Made by a program: the position numbers and the translations under genes. The notes under the pieces were generated by a model, which saw only the letters and a list, made by a program, of their open reading frames with translations, was not told the DNA's origin and did not search any database. A DNA stretch of 15,846 bases, from the NCBI GenBank assembly GCA_009602725.1, contig WELB01000201.1:56156-72001 (forward strand), written 5' to 3'. Source of the DNA: Spirogloea muscicola. Taxonomy: Eukaryota > Streptophyta > Zygnematophyceae > Spirogloeales > Spirogloeaceae. Below, piece by piece: positions 6,123 through 15,040 of this stretch (within the stretch, counting starts at the first letter, position 1; the number at the start of each line of letters is the position of its first letter).

Positions 6123-6260
6123 GTCGCTAATATCGATGCCTGCAAATCAGACGGCAAATACCAAGCCCTTCTGCCTTGCGAGCAGGCCGCGCTATGGCTG
6201 CTGCATCTGGGTCTAGGCGAGCCAGGAAGTCCTCACGCCCCGTGGATATCGACCGCAGCA
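6116..6260. mobile_element. Two opposed LINE coding-end scraps
   Basis: At 6116-6172 the sequence resembles 1105-1160 (AGGTCGCTA, TCGATGCCTG, AAGCCCTTCTGCC), the minus-strand coding end of the LINE. Immediately after, 6175-6240 reads on the plus strand as RAGRAMAAASGSR, the RAGRALAAAS tail motif seen in plus copies at 7540 and 8900. The two halves therefore come from copies of opposite orientation joined at about 6174. Confidence 0.45.
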
Positions 6261-6300
6261 CAACCTTTGTTGTCAGCAGAAAACGTGTGTATCAAGAGAT

Positions 6301-6486
6301 GAAGAAAGTGCTCGCCCATAGAGAAGAGGAGCTGGCAAAGCCAGCCCAAAAATAATGGACAATGTCCAAAGCCAAAGAAAGAGGTGCCGAAAAAAGGACT
6401 ACACTACAAAACACGACTGAAACAAACGACGATGCAGCGGTAAGCTCAGTATCCGCGAGTGAGCAATATCAGGTCGGAATAGCTCG
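6301..6486 (-). mobile_element. LINE 3' terminus: coding end, UTR and hairpin unit in one piece
   Basis: On the minus strand the frame ends ASYSDLILLTRGY with TGA at 6446-6448. About 80 bp of T-rich UTR then leads to CTTTGGCTTTGGACATTG, the ATTTTTGGGCTGGC core, its GCCAGC arm (hairpin 6331-6345) and TCTATGGGCGAGCACTTTC at 6301. This copy shows coding end and hairpin unit in continuous order, supporting the view that the dispersed short unit is the element's 3' end. Confidence 0.62.
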
Positions 6487-6780
6487 CTGCAGGGAAGGGC
6501 CTGTGTGGCCAAGTACAAAGGCAAGCACATTGACAAATGTACATCGCCTGCTGCTAAGCTGACCCACTCAATGACCACGAGTCAGCACATAGAGGTCGCT
6601 AACTGATGCCCGAATACCGGACGGCAATCGACAAGCTCTTGAGCTACCAGATAATGCAAAGGTGATCTGAGGACTTCCGCTACTTGTTACCTGCTGCTTG
6701 GCGGACTGCATAGCCCGCCTCCTCCGCCGATAGTAGGAGTCCATTGGAGTCAAAAGGAGTTGGTCAACCAACGATTGCTA
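6487..6780 (-). mobile_element. Degenerate LINE 3' end
   Basis: From 6493 to 6530 the plus strand has GTGTGGCCAAGTACAAAGGC and GCAAGCACATT, the conserved 3'-UTR block. A decayed hairpin lies at about 6559-6586. A minus-strand frame ending SVSDLYVLTRGH-stop at 6568 extends to 6771. Upstream residues no longer match the family tail, so the coding part is largely lost or replaced. Confidence 0.5.
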
Positions 6781-6789
6781 TGATGGGAA

Positions 6790-8160
6790 GGGAAACGGGC
6801 TGGCCTTTTCTGGGCTTTTGGAGCCCTCGACTTCGTCTGCGGCTCCGCGTTTTGTTGGGCCGACGCTTTTCCGCCCTCTGCTTCTTCTGACTTGCACTTG
6901 CTGAGTAGAGGCTGTTGAGAGCCCACTTGCTGACGTCTTGGAGACTAGTATTCTGCCTTTTGCGTCATCCGGCCCTTTCAGACCTTGTACATTCCTTTGG
7001 ATTGGCCTCTCACAGCTGTTGCCGTGAATTGGAACTGTTTCTTCTATTAGCGCCTCTCTGCCCCCTTCGAACTTTGTTCACTCCTTTCGTGGCTGGCCAA
7101 TCATAGCTATCGCCCTCTTATGGAAGAGTTTATCTTCTTCCTGACTTGCGGCTCCTAACTAGAGCTTACTAAGTAGTACTACAAAGGAAGTGCAGGGAAG
7201 GCGCTTTTTGGCCCCTGTGGACCTTGTCAATCCTTTTCAGGCTCTGGCTCTGGCTTGGGGACCCGCTACAAGGAGACCAATTTCTCTGACCTGCGGCTGC
7301 TCAACAGGGATTATTGAGTGCCTCGTGGCCACTTGAGTCACCGTGTGCTCAAGCGCTTTCTCTGGCCCCTTCGAACTTTGCCAGCTATCTTGGGCTGGCA
7401 TTCACAGCCATCGCCCTCTACTGGGATCCACTTCCCTTTCTTTCTTTTGTTTTGGGCTGGCCGTTTACAACTTTCGCCCCCTTTGGGAGAGCGGCTGTCT
7501 GTCTCCTTCCACGCTCCCTGGCTCACGCAGTCCACTTGCGGGCAAGCCGCGCTATAGCTGCTGCTTCTGGGCCTCGTCGGGTGCCTCTTCCCCAGCTGCA
7601 AGTTACTCCGACTTGCTTCTGCTAACTCGTGGTTACTAAGCTCCAGTCTGCAATAGTCGTGCATAACTGTGTCATTTAGGCGCCTTTCGGCTCTTCGGAC
7701 CCTGCCCAATTTTGGGCTGGCCTTTCCCAGCCCCTACCTTCTTTGGGAGAGCCACTTCTTCTTTGGATGAGCCACTTTCTTGCTTCTTGGCGAGGGCTAC
7801 TCCTCTCAAGGGCTGGCCCTGCAGCGCTCATTGGCTCACGCCTTGCACTTGCTTGAGGGCACGGGCCGGCCCCTTCAGACCTTGTCTGCCGTCCACTTGG
7901 ACCTCGGCGGTTGTGTAGTGTCTAGCCTATTGGTAATGTGTTGTCTAGTTGTGTGGTTTTTCTTCTCGGCCCCTTTCGGCTCTTTGGACCTTGCCCATTC
8001 TTTTTTGTGCTGGCCTTTCCCAGGCCCTCCCTCTGTAGGCCAGCAATTCCACCTGAGGGCAGGCCGCACCTTGGCTGCTGCCTCCCGGTTCCGACAGGGC
8101 GACGCATTTCCCGCCCTCTGCTTTTTCCGACCTGCACTTGCTGACTAGAGGGGTTTGAGC
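6790..8160 (+). mobile_element. Run of plus-strand LINE 3' ends and hairpin units
   Basis: At least eight hairpin-unit cores lie in one orientation, near 6795, 6980, 7075, 7215, 7390, 7450, 7700 and 8010, with arms such as GGGCTGG-CCTTTC-CCAGCCC (about 7710-7732). Between them are coding-end scraps. These are SDLLLLTRGY-stop (about 7600-7640), RSLAHAVHLRASRAIAAAS (near 7515-7570), LALQRSLAHALHL (near 7815-7860) and FHLRAGRTLAAAS (near 8046-8085). Similar endings are seen near 6890, 7160 and 7310. Frames are broken between scraps. The order coding end, short spacer, CTTTCGGC...GGACCTTG, hairpin, GAGAGCCACTTCTTC repeats several times, suggesting successive insertion or amplification of 3' ends in tandem. 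Confidence 0.55.
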
Positions 8161-8164
8161 GTTC

Positions 8165-8640
8165 ACTCTCAGAGGTGAGGGAGAGCAGTCATCTTTGTTG
8201 TACCTTCTGTGGTCTAGGCGCCTTTCGGCGCTATGGACCTTGTCCATTCTTTTTGGGCTGGCCTTTCCTTTCGACACATCACGCGGAGAGGAAGAAGGAG
8301 AAGCACTATAGTGACCACCCCCGGGGCGACCACTTCTCCCATGCGCCATGGACATCTACGGCGGCTACGGAACGAAGTGGTCTGCCCTCCTCCATCGCCT
8401 GGCACTGCATGTCGATGCCCGCCGACGTAGTCGGGCGGGTAGCTTAGGCCATTCTAGCGTCCTGCAAGCCGTAGTTGCTTGCTTTAGAATGCGGTTATCG
8501 TTGAGTCTGCAGCGCTCTCAGGCACTCGCGATACACCAGCGTGCTGGTCGTGCATTAGCCCAGGCTAATGGCTTCCGTGGGGGTGGTTTGGCTCCTCAGT
8601 ATAGCTTGTCAGATATGCATGTGCTCACTCGGGGATATTT
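8165..8640 (+). mobile_element. Plus-strand LINE C-terminal tail with one frameshift
   Basis: A hairpin unit (about 8213-8275, TGGACCTTGTCCATTCTTTT then TGGGCTGGCC) leads into a frame reading KKEKHYSDHPRGDHFSHA. It then shifts at about 8343 into MDIYGGYGTKWSALLHRLAL, which continues through HVDARRRSRAGSLGH, LSLQRSQALAIHQ and SDMHVLTRGY to a stop shortly after. KKEKHYSDH corresponds to KERKYADH at 562-869, and MDIYGGYGTKW to IDIHGALGARW at 1-516. It is therefore the post-endonuclease tail with a single frameshift, and the uninterrupted reference for the insertion at 2266-2304. Confidence 0.63.
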
Positions 8641-8740
8641 AGTGTCCCCCTTAGCCAGCTCATTACCCAATTTAAAATGACATTTGTAAGGCTAGAATTG
8701 GCCCCCTCTCAATTTCATGCGCACCGCGCACCTTCTCTCC
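8641..8740 (+). repeat. AATTGGCC-type repeat following a coding end
   Basis: TTAGCCAGCTCATTACC, GTAAGGCTAGAATTGGCC and CAATTTCATGCGCACCGCGC follow the coding end in the same order as at 2452-2545. It serves as 3'-UTR sequence of this LINE subfamily. The GCGCACCTTCTCTC end matches the 3' ends of the minus-oriented copies at 1990 and 5145-5280. Confidence 0.58.
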
Positions 8741-9150
8741 TAGCCACTGCCTTGGATTGGAAGAGCCGTCGATTCGCTCTTTCAGACCTTGTACAATCTT
8801 TTGGGCTGGCCTCTCACAGCCATTGCCTTACATTGAAAGACCTTTCTACATTGTCATTCTCGTATGGGCTGACCTGCAGCTCTCTTTGGCTCACGCCATG
8901 CATCTGCGTGCAGGTCGTGCCCTGGCTGCCGCCTCCTAGCTATCGGCAGGGGCATCCCATCCTGCTGCCAGTACATCCGATTGCGGCTCCTGACCAGGTG
9001 TTACTGAGCGGCAATTCTTCTTATTCCTTCTTCTGCATGGTCTCCGCTTCCCGTCCCTTCTGAATATTTTCTTGATTCTGTGGGGTTGCAATCCGCAGCC
9101 CTCTCCCTTCTATAACCGCATCTTCTTTCATAGCCATCGCCCCTTTTCGG
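8741..9150 (+). mobile_element. Further plus-strand hairpin units and coding-end scraps
   Basis: A unit at about 8780-8830 (CAGACCTTGTACAATC, GGGCTGG-CCTCT-CACAGCC) is followed near 8885-8935 by the tail motif LSLAHAMHLRAGRALAAAS. Another weak unit lies near 9090-9150 (CATAGCCATCGCCCC). No intact frame remains. Confidence 0.5.
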
Positions 9151-9185
9151 ATTCAAGTCTCGCTTTAGGGGCCTCCATGTGTTCC

Positions 9186-9283
9186 GCGGATGGTCTGCAT
9201 GAGGCCTGCGGATGGTCTGCAAGAGGCTCGAGGTAGCTCCCACACAACATACTCATGTGGCTCGCGCGTGGGTCTCGCGCGTG
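9186..9283 (+). repeat. Short direct duplications (22-bp and 13-bp period)
   Basis: GCGGATGGTCTGCATGAGGC at 9186-9205 repeats at 9208-9227 with one base change. CTCGCGCGTG at 9261-9270 repeats exactly at 9274-9283. Both are minor tandem duplications at the edge of the repeat block; no function is apparent. Confidence 0.55.
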
Positions 9284-9324
9284 ACAAGCAGTTCCTCTCG
9301 TGATCCTCCGCTGACCTCCTGTCA

Positions 9325-9510
9325 GCAAGAAGAACGACGCTTCCAGTAGAGGGCGATGGCTGTGGCCAGCCCAGAGCAAAGAACAAAGTTCGGAAAGTCA
9401 GCTGTCCCGTTGCTTTCACGACGACAGCCGGTATGTCGTTCAGTCCAGGCCTGCCCGTCAAGAAAGTGGCTCTCGCAATGGGGGCGAGGGCTTTTTGACT
9501 TGGTCAGCCT
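9325..9510 (-). repeat. Two minus-oriented hairpin-unit remnants
   Basis: At about 9330-9385 the sequence is the reverse complement of a GGGCTGGCCACAGCCATCGC then CCTCTACTGGAAGCG unit. At about 9462-9500 a remnant carries AAAGTGGCTCTCGCAATGGG, the reverse of the CCATTGGGAGAGCCACTT end. They mark the right-hand limit of the repeat-rich region. Confidence 0.5.
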
Positions 9511-9937
9511 AAGGGCCGTGGGAGCGCTTCCCGTGAGTCCGGAGCGCCCGGGCACATCGGGCTTCCTGACCCGAGGCGGCCGCCCTAGCTGCGGCTGCCA
9601 CCCACCTTGGGTGCTCTCAGAACCCGTGCTTGACTGATCTATATCTCCCGCCATGAGGACACGAGTCTGCAATGCCGAGATGCCGGCCGGTCTGCTGGTT
9701 CGGAGAGAGGCAAACGGCCAGCCGGGGACACGAAGTGAAGATCACTCGAAGCGGTGACTGGTGGATGCAGCCAAAGAGGTGCGACATGAAGAGTCGCCAA
9801 ATCTAATTATTGACAGGCGTTGAGCCCCCGGCCTGGACGTCGCAGGCTGTACCGCATCAACGCACCTTGCTGTAACAAGAGGGTGACTTCATAGAAATTG
9901 AATGCGTCTGTGAAGCCATTGATGAGGGTGAAAGCTC
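9511..9937. other. Transition region, no gene assigned
   Basis: No retrotransposon motif is recognisable past about 9510. A short plus-strand frame starts at an ATG with a good context (CCCGCCATGAGG, 9654) but ends after about 34 codons. A frame reading EIECVCEAIDEGESSCLI ends just before 9960 and looks coding-like, but I can connect it to nothing. Confidence 0.3.
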
Positions 9938-10648
9938 ATGTCTAATCTAAGCTGGAGAGAGAAGCTGGACTTAGACAGAAAGGCGAAGAGATGCACGGCA
10001 GGAGACAGGCAACTGAAAGCGAAGATGCCAGCGGAGCTCTTTCAAAGGGCAGCACAACACTCGTTGAGAAGCTGCAAACAGGACGTACTTCATTGCCAGG
10101 TAGTACGCAACGCTTGTGCCACGTTCTTGTTGTTTGCATACAGGCAGGATCTGCGATCTGCGACAGACTGGAAGCAATACAGAAGGCACTATCTGGATCT
10201 GGATTTGGTTTTGGCGGCATACCATCATGCTTCCGATTGCCGCCGGCATCCCAAGGCTGCTGCAACGGGAGATATGACTTGTGAAGCTGAAGATGAGGTT
10301 GCCAGGCTATCACGTACGCCAAGTCATCTGACAGATCTGCAGAAGCGGATCAGAGTGCATATTATGGAAAACAAGATTCAAGAGCTAGGTTATAAGTCAA
10401 CCTTTAGGGCTGAAGTACGACTGCAGGCAGGGCGAAGGGTCAAGGCTGGTGGCCTGCATCTGAGGAGCATAAGCTTGTGGCTGATGTGGGGCCCTGATAA
10501 AAGTGGACCTGGACGAGGGCGGCGCCACACACATGCACGCTGGATGACAGTCTCTACCAGTCATCTAGCTGTGGTTCCGGTCTGGGACATCGGTCATGGA
10601 GCTCATGCTCATATTCACAACCAAGCCGCAAAAAGACGTCATAGATAG
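9938..10648 (+). CDS. Unrecognised open frame, 236 aa
   Basis: A 711-bp plus-strand ORF begins at ATG 9938 and ends at a TAG after 10645. I do not recognise the product. The predicted protein is basic and has no clear signal peptide, membrane segment or catalytic motif. Its N-terminal half is Lys/Arg-rich and helical in composition, and the C-terminal part has several His and Arg residues. A different frame at 9991-10284 is also open and looks at least as coding-like (for example AICDRLEAIQKALSGSG). A donor-like CAG|GTAGTA near 10100 and an acceptor-like TTTGCATACAG near 10144 lie inside, so the true structure may be spliced and in another frame. Treat as a weak gene candidate. Confidence 0.25.
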   Translation: MSNLSWREKLDLDRKAKRCTAGDRQLKAKMPAELFQRAAQHSLRSCKQDVLHCQVVRNACATFLLFAYRQDLRSATDWKQYRRHYLDLDLVLAAYHHASDCRRHPKAAATGDMTCEAEDEVARLSRTPSHLTDLQKRIRVHIMENKIQELGYKSTFRAEVRLQAGRRVKAGGLHLRSISLWLMWGPDKSGPGRGRRHTHARWMTVSTSHLAVVPVWDIGHGAHAHIHNQAAKRRHR

Positions 10649-10971
10649 GTAGTGACGTGCGGACAAGCACGAGCAAGCTAAGCCTCTCTGTTGCTGCAAC
10701 TTAGGCTTGCAAACCAGCATCATGAGCATGCCGTTTTGAAATTAGCGTGTATGGTTCATCTAAGGTGGTGTGACCTGGTGGAGTTTGCGCACAGATGAAC
10801 ACCACGATTATCGAGCACCGCAACACAACAAGAAACCGGAAGGGTTCTCAATCAGACGGTCCTATTGCTCAAAGCTATTGTATACGGACGCTGACGATCT
10901 GAGCCTGTGTATAAGAGTGCGAAACCGGAGCCTGTTATTCTTGAAAGCCCTGACATGAAGATAATGTTGTA

Positions 10972-11001
10972 ATCTTCACGTCACTGAATTGACGTGAAGA
11001 T
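10972..11001. repeat. Perfect inverted repeat, 12-bp stem
   Basis: ATCTTCACGTCA (10972-10983) and TGACGTGAAGAT (10990-11001) are exact reverse complements separated by CTGAAT. Each arm contains TGACGT, the core bound by bZIP/TGA factors. It could be a transcribed hairpin, a bipartite bZIP site, or the remnant of a small inverted-repeat element. Confidence 0.7.
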
Positions 11002-11005
11002 CTTT

Positions 11006-11037
11006 AAACCTTAACCCCTAGACCTTAAATCCTAACC
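11006..11037. repeat. Degenerate plant-telomere-like tract
   Basis: Read in 7-bp steps the sequence is AACCTTA, ACCCCTA, GACCTTA, AATCCTA (from 11007). These differ from the plant telomere heptamer AACCCTA by one or two bases each. Four imperfect units abut the 12-bp inverted repeat. It is either an interstitial telomeric remnant or a cluster of telo-box-like sites. Confidence 0.45.
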
Positions 11038-11657
11038 TCTGGTTCATAGTGTCACAGAGGACTTTCGATCACAAATCTCTCTTGACCTCTTCTCTACTTG
11101 CATCATTTGGAGTGCGCAAACAATCAGCTCATTGTGAATAGCTCTCACGATATCTGCTTGATTAAGCAACGTCCAAATGAGCACGTGCGAGACATGTGAT
11201 TTCTTATAAGAAGGGAAGATTGACTTTGCAACGCATCAACCAGCTCATTTTGAAGTCACCACAAGCAATATAAGAAGGCTTACGGCTCACAATCCAACTT
11301 GGATCCAGCGCTGTTCCCTTGGTTGGATATTGAGCCAAAAGCCTTTGTACCTGTTATTGCGACTCCCTTACACGGAGCCGCATCTTGTTGGTACAGAATG
11401 ACGAGCACTGCAGAACAGGCGCCAATTGCCACAAGAAGCAGTATAATACCAGGATGTCATGGTTCAAGAGGTTGCGTACTGCACAAAGCCAGGTAAGATA
11501 CTAGTATATGATTTAGACGATATTAACCAGCAAATTCCATTTGTTGTGACGAAATATGAATATGTCGCTGTACTTTTGCTTGGTCATGCATGCTGCAAGC
11601 ACGATTGACGTAGAGCAGCACTGACTATGCTCTCCAGCATCAGCATGCAGCAAACAC

Positions 11658-12086
11658 CTAGGATGTAGACTGGGTTCTCACCTGCTGAAAAGTACAAGGT
11701 AGAGGTGTAGCCTGCATTGAAGAGACTTCATCGTCGTGCTGAAGTAGTGTGTCGCTGTCTTCTCTCGCTCCCTCCTCGATAGTTGAAATGCAGAGAGGGC
11801 TTCTTGAAGGACTCGCCTTCTGAGTGTATGTGTCACAGGGTGGCAAGTGTAGCTGCCTCTTCATGTTATCATGAAGTGTAGGTGTGCCTTGGGCAGTAAG
11901 CCATGAAGGGAGGTGAACATGGCCATGCACTCCTGCGCTGCCCAGCACCGCCTCAAGTGCCCCGCAAGTGGGGCGGGGAAAGGCTAGATCCCCCCCCAGG
12001 GTCACCACGTTTTTTGGCGAGCTGGCCTCCACCTTGTCAGTATCAAGTACCAGCTCGGCTGCAGGCTGAGCTTGCTGAGCAAAGAG
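11658..12086 (-). other. Possible alternative last exon or 3' UTR of the NAC gene
   Basis: A minus-strand frame of 142 codons follows an acceptor-like CTGCATGCAG (12087). It begins LFAQQAQPAAELVLDTDKVE, similar in composition to the Gln/Ala-rich NAC tail. A donor CCAACCAG|GTACAA at 12304, inside NAC exon 5, is in phase 0 with it and would give a 218-bp intron. That splice would replace the last 47 codons of the primary model and give a protein of about 721 aa. CAGCAG|GTGAGA near its end (about 11685) could be a further donor. Otherwise this is 3' UTR. Confidence 0.35.
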
Positions 12087-12163
12087 CTGCATGCAGGACG
12101 CACATGTGCATGAGTTACTTGTTACTTGTTACAAGCCCTACTTCCTTGCGCTACTCAGCTAGG

Positions 12164-15040
12164 CTAGCTCGTGGAGAGTTCCTCATGAGCGGAGCTCAAT
12201 GTCCAAGCTAGGGCTGAGCGTGCACATGATAAGGATGCACTGTGTGACTTGAGAAGATGCTCATCAGAGGCAGGCGACATGAAGCTAGCTGGCTGTCCTT
12301 GTACCTGGTTGGAGCCCAAGGGGTTGACGGTGAGCATCTGGTTCTCCCTTGGAATCTGCCGCTCGAAGTTGTATTGTCGGTTCGGATCGTCCTCAGGCTG
12401 CACATTATGCAGGCTGGGCAGGTACTGCTCGCGATGTAGTGCATGAGCATCTGGCCGTGTTATCAATGTCAGGGTCTCAGCCATTGGGTATTGTGCTGGC
12501 TTGCATCCCCCCTGCTGAGCCAAGCCTTGCGCTAAGATTCTCTGAGCAGCCAATGCAAAGGTGTCCAAGGGTAGACGCTGCAGCTGCAGGGGATTCTGCA
12601 GCATTGCTAGAGTCTGTCTGAGATAAGAGTGGGGGGTGCTTTGCTGCTGTAGCTGCAGCCGTGGCGGGTGTCCCATGGAGCCTGCGCTTCCTGTTATGGG
12701 GGGCATGGCACAGCTGTTGACCAGGTTATGGAGCTTGATAAGGTGTTCATGCGCGGGGTCCAGCCACGGCTGCCCTTCTGCAGAACCTGCAGCAGCACCA
12801 AGGGTGGTCTCGCTATTGTGCGGCTGAGCTTGGCCACCTCCCTGCAAGATGTCCATCAGTCCCCCTTGTGTCTGCATTGCCATCGCCAGTTGGTGCCTCA
12901 GCTGTTGTGCGTCGCTGTCATCGAGCGCGGCCGCTGCAACCTGCTGGAGCTGCATGTGCCTCACTGCCTGAAGGTACGCAAGCCCTCCGCTTGCTGCAGC
13001 AGGGGCCTGATCTGGCTCGCCCACCTGCGCAGACAGTCTTGTGCTTGCCTGGAGCTGCGATGGTACAGTGGGCTGCACGTGCGAGCTCGTTCCACTTGAG
13101 AGTGTCTGCTGGGCGCCTGCACTGTTGGCTTGAGGCTGCCATACATCCGTTGAAGTGCTGGCCTGCAGGGGGCCGGAGGTGAGCGTTGAGACCAGCGGCT
13201 GAGTAGTGTGCCATGCCCAGCTGCTAGTGGGCTTGCTCGGGCTGCTGGCAACCGCCTGCATAGGTGTTTGGCTGGCAGCCCGGCTTTGAAAACCGGGATC
13301 TTGGAGCAGCCCAACTAAAGGGCTGCTGGCAGTGACAGCACGTCCCACTGGGCCCAAGCTAGCAGTCTCGGCCACAGGCTCCACCTTGACCTGCCAAAGA
13401 AGGAATGTTCTGAGAGATGCCTTAGGCTCTCTCAACAATCTGCCACAATCTGCAGCCAGCTAGTTATGTACTGTTCTTACTCACTCACCCCGTCCCCAAC
13501 AAGTGCTGCAGAAAATGAACGGCGTCTATAAGCGCGTACAATGTAGCAGGAGGCTGTACCAGTCATGCAATTTATGTCCACATGGGTAGATTAGACATAA
13601 CGTATCAGTCCTGAAAGGCAACCCAAGCCGCATCAGAAGAGACAGTGTCAAGTACCTCGTGAGTTGCTGGGTCTGGTGCTCCGTCGTCACCGTCTGATAG
13701 TGGTGATGCTGCTCTAGCTCCACGACTAGAAGCTTCACCAGGGTCCTCGCTGCCTTCTTGATGTTTCGCCTTCTTTTTGTGTATACGGATCACAACCCAA
13801 AATGGCTGCGCCACATCAAACAAGCGTGCTCACGATCAGTAGCGAGGCTCCATGGGTTCTATCTGCTTGTTGTGTACTGTACTAGAAGCAAGAGAAGTCC
13901 TCGCTGACAGAGCATTGCTGAATCGGGTCCTGGAAGTGCAACACAGGAAGCAGACAACAGGATTGAGCAAGCTTGAGCACTCAATCATCAGCTACTGTTG
14001 TCGACGGCCTAGACGTTTCATACTGTGTCTGAGGACATTAGCCATTTGTATGCTGAGGACATCAGAAAGCACTATGCTAAGACATCTGCAGGTTGCAATG
14101 CCTGAAATCATTATGTAAAGCTGATGACATTGATAGGGTTTATCATATTAAGGGCGTCATCTCTCCCCCTTGACTTACGGCGGTGGACAAGTCAGCTCTG
14201 CTTGAAGTTGCTGCCTCGTCATGCTCCATCAGACGGTACTCATTCATCACCCAATCCATCTTCTCTCCGTTGGGTGCTCTACCCCTGTTGACAGGTGAAG
14301 ATATTTTTCTGGAAGTCTTAGTCAATGATAGGCCAATGATGGCAGACAACTCTCTCCCACTCAAGTCAGTCCCCAGAGCTTGGGAAGGATGTACGTGCTT
14401 ACAGATGGTACACCAAGGTCTTCATCATGCCTATCTGTGTGCGCCCCCTGTAGACGGGCCTGTCTTTCCCCGTGGCCTTCCAGTAGCCAGCCTCGGTGGT
14501 CCTCTTAGCTCGGTGGCCACCAGGATACTTCCTCTTCCTGTGAGTGAAGAAGTAGCTCTGATGCTCCCCTCCCACGCCCAACACTGCACAATGGTTGTTA
14601 CACGTCTACCATCAGGACACTTGGACCTAGCTAAGTTGCCACGTGACATTGTTCCACCATCAGGAGCTTACCTCCAGCTCCTGCTTGTCATGATAGGACA
14701 AGCTCAATGTGATTTCTCCAGCTCAATCACAGCAGAGCTGGGCGCACACTTGACCAGCACAGATGACGCTGCGGGAGCACTTGACGTCCACCCAATTTAG
14801 GCTCGCAGAGAAGCTCACACACATACCTGGCAGATCCCAAGGCTCGTGATTGTATATCTCAATTTCCCCAAAAATGGGGAAGTCGGGCCCACGGCCTGCC
14901 ACCTTGGGCCTCAGGTAGTGCCAAACGAGCTCCTCGTCAGTCGGGTGGAAGCGGAAGCCTGGCGGCACACGGTTGGCCACAGCCGGCTCAGGCGGCTGTG
15001 CCTCTCCCTCCTGCGCATGGCCCTCCGAAGGCGGCTGCAT
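12164..15040 (-). CDS. NAC-domain transcription factor with long Gln-rich C-terminus
   Basis: Plant-specific NAC proteins bind DNA as dimers through the N-terminal NAC domain. Minus-strand exons: 15040-14827, 14583-14403, 14284-14179, 13805-13656, 13390-12164. They total 1878 bp and 625 aa, with phases consistent at all four GT-AG junctions. Donors are CAG|GTATGT, CT|GTAAGC, GCC|GTAAGT and GAG|GTACTT. The NAC domain spans residues about 25-180. Subdomain A is [21 protein letters not shown] is [15 protein letters not shown] is [21 protein letters not shown] is [19 protein letters not shown] and E is [12 protein letters not shown]. Oddities: the usual WYFF of subdomain C is SYFF, and the VCRVF of E is VIRIH. 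Exon 5 opens with VKVEP (residues 218-222), a SUMO-site consensus, followed by about 400 residues rich in Gln, Ala, Ser and Pro, typical of an activation region. No membrane segment is seen. The ATG at 15040 is chosen because the only upstream in-frame candidate falls before a strong acceptor (15103). The 3' end is uncertain (see 11658-12086). Confidence 0.85.

Larger units (their letters stand above)
10649..11657. other. Intergenic, about 1 kb, structured but no gene
   Basis: Only short frames occur and none has recognisable content. The stretch holds a strong hairpin (10972-11001), a telomere-like tract (11006-11037), a G-box palindrome GCACGTGC (11181-11188) and a TTCTTATAAGAA palindrome (11201-11212). 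The last two would suit a promoter facing either way, but the plus frame downstream (11299) starts at TTG rather than ATG and is not supported. Confidence 0.4.

Noticed and set aside
11299-11496. Short plus ORF downstream of a G-box and a TATAAG palindrome
   Set aside because: It starts at TTG, has only 65 codons and no recognisable content; the promoter-like motifs are short enough to be chance.
14183-14800. Plus-strand ORF of 205 codons
   Set aside because: It is the antisense shadow of NAC exons 2 and 3, which carry the conserved NAC subdomains on the other strand.
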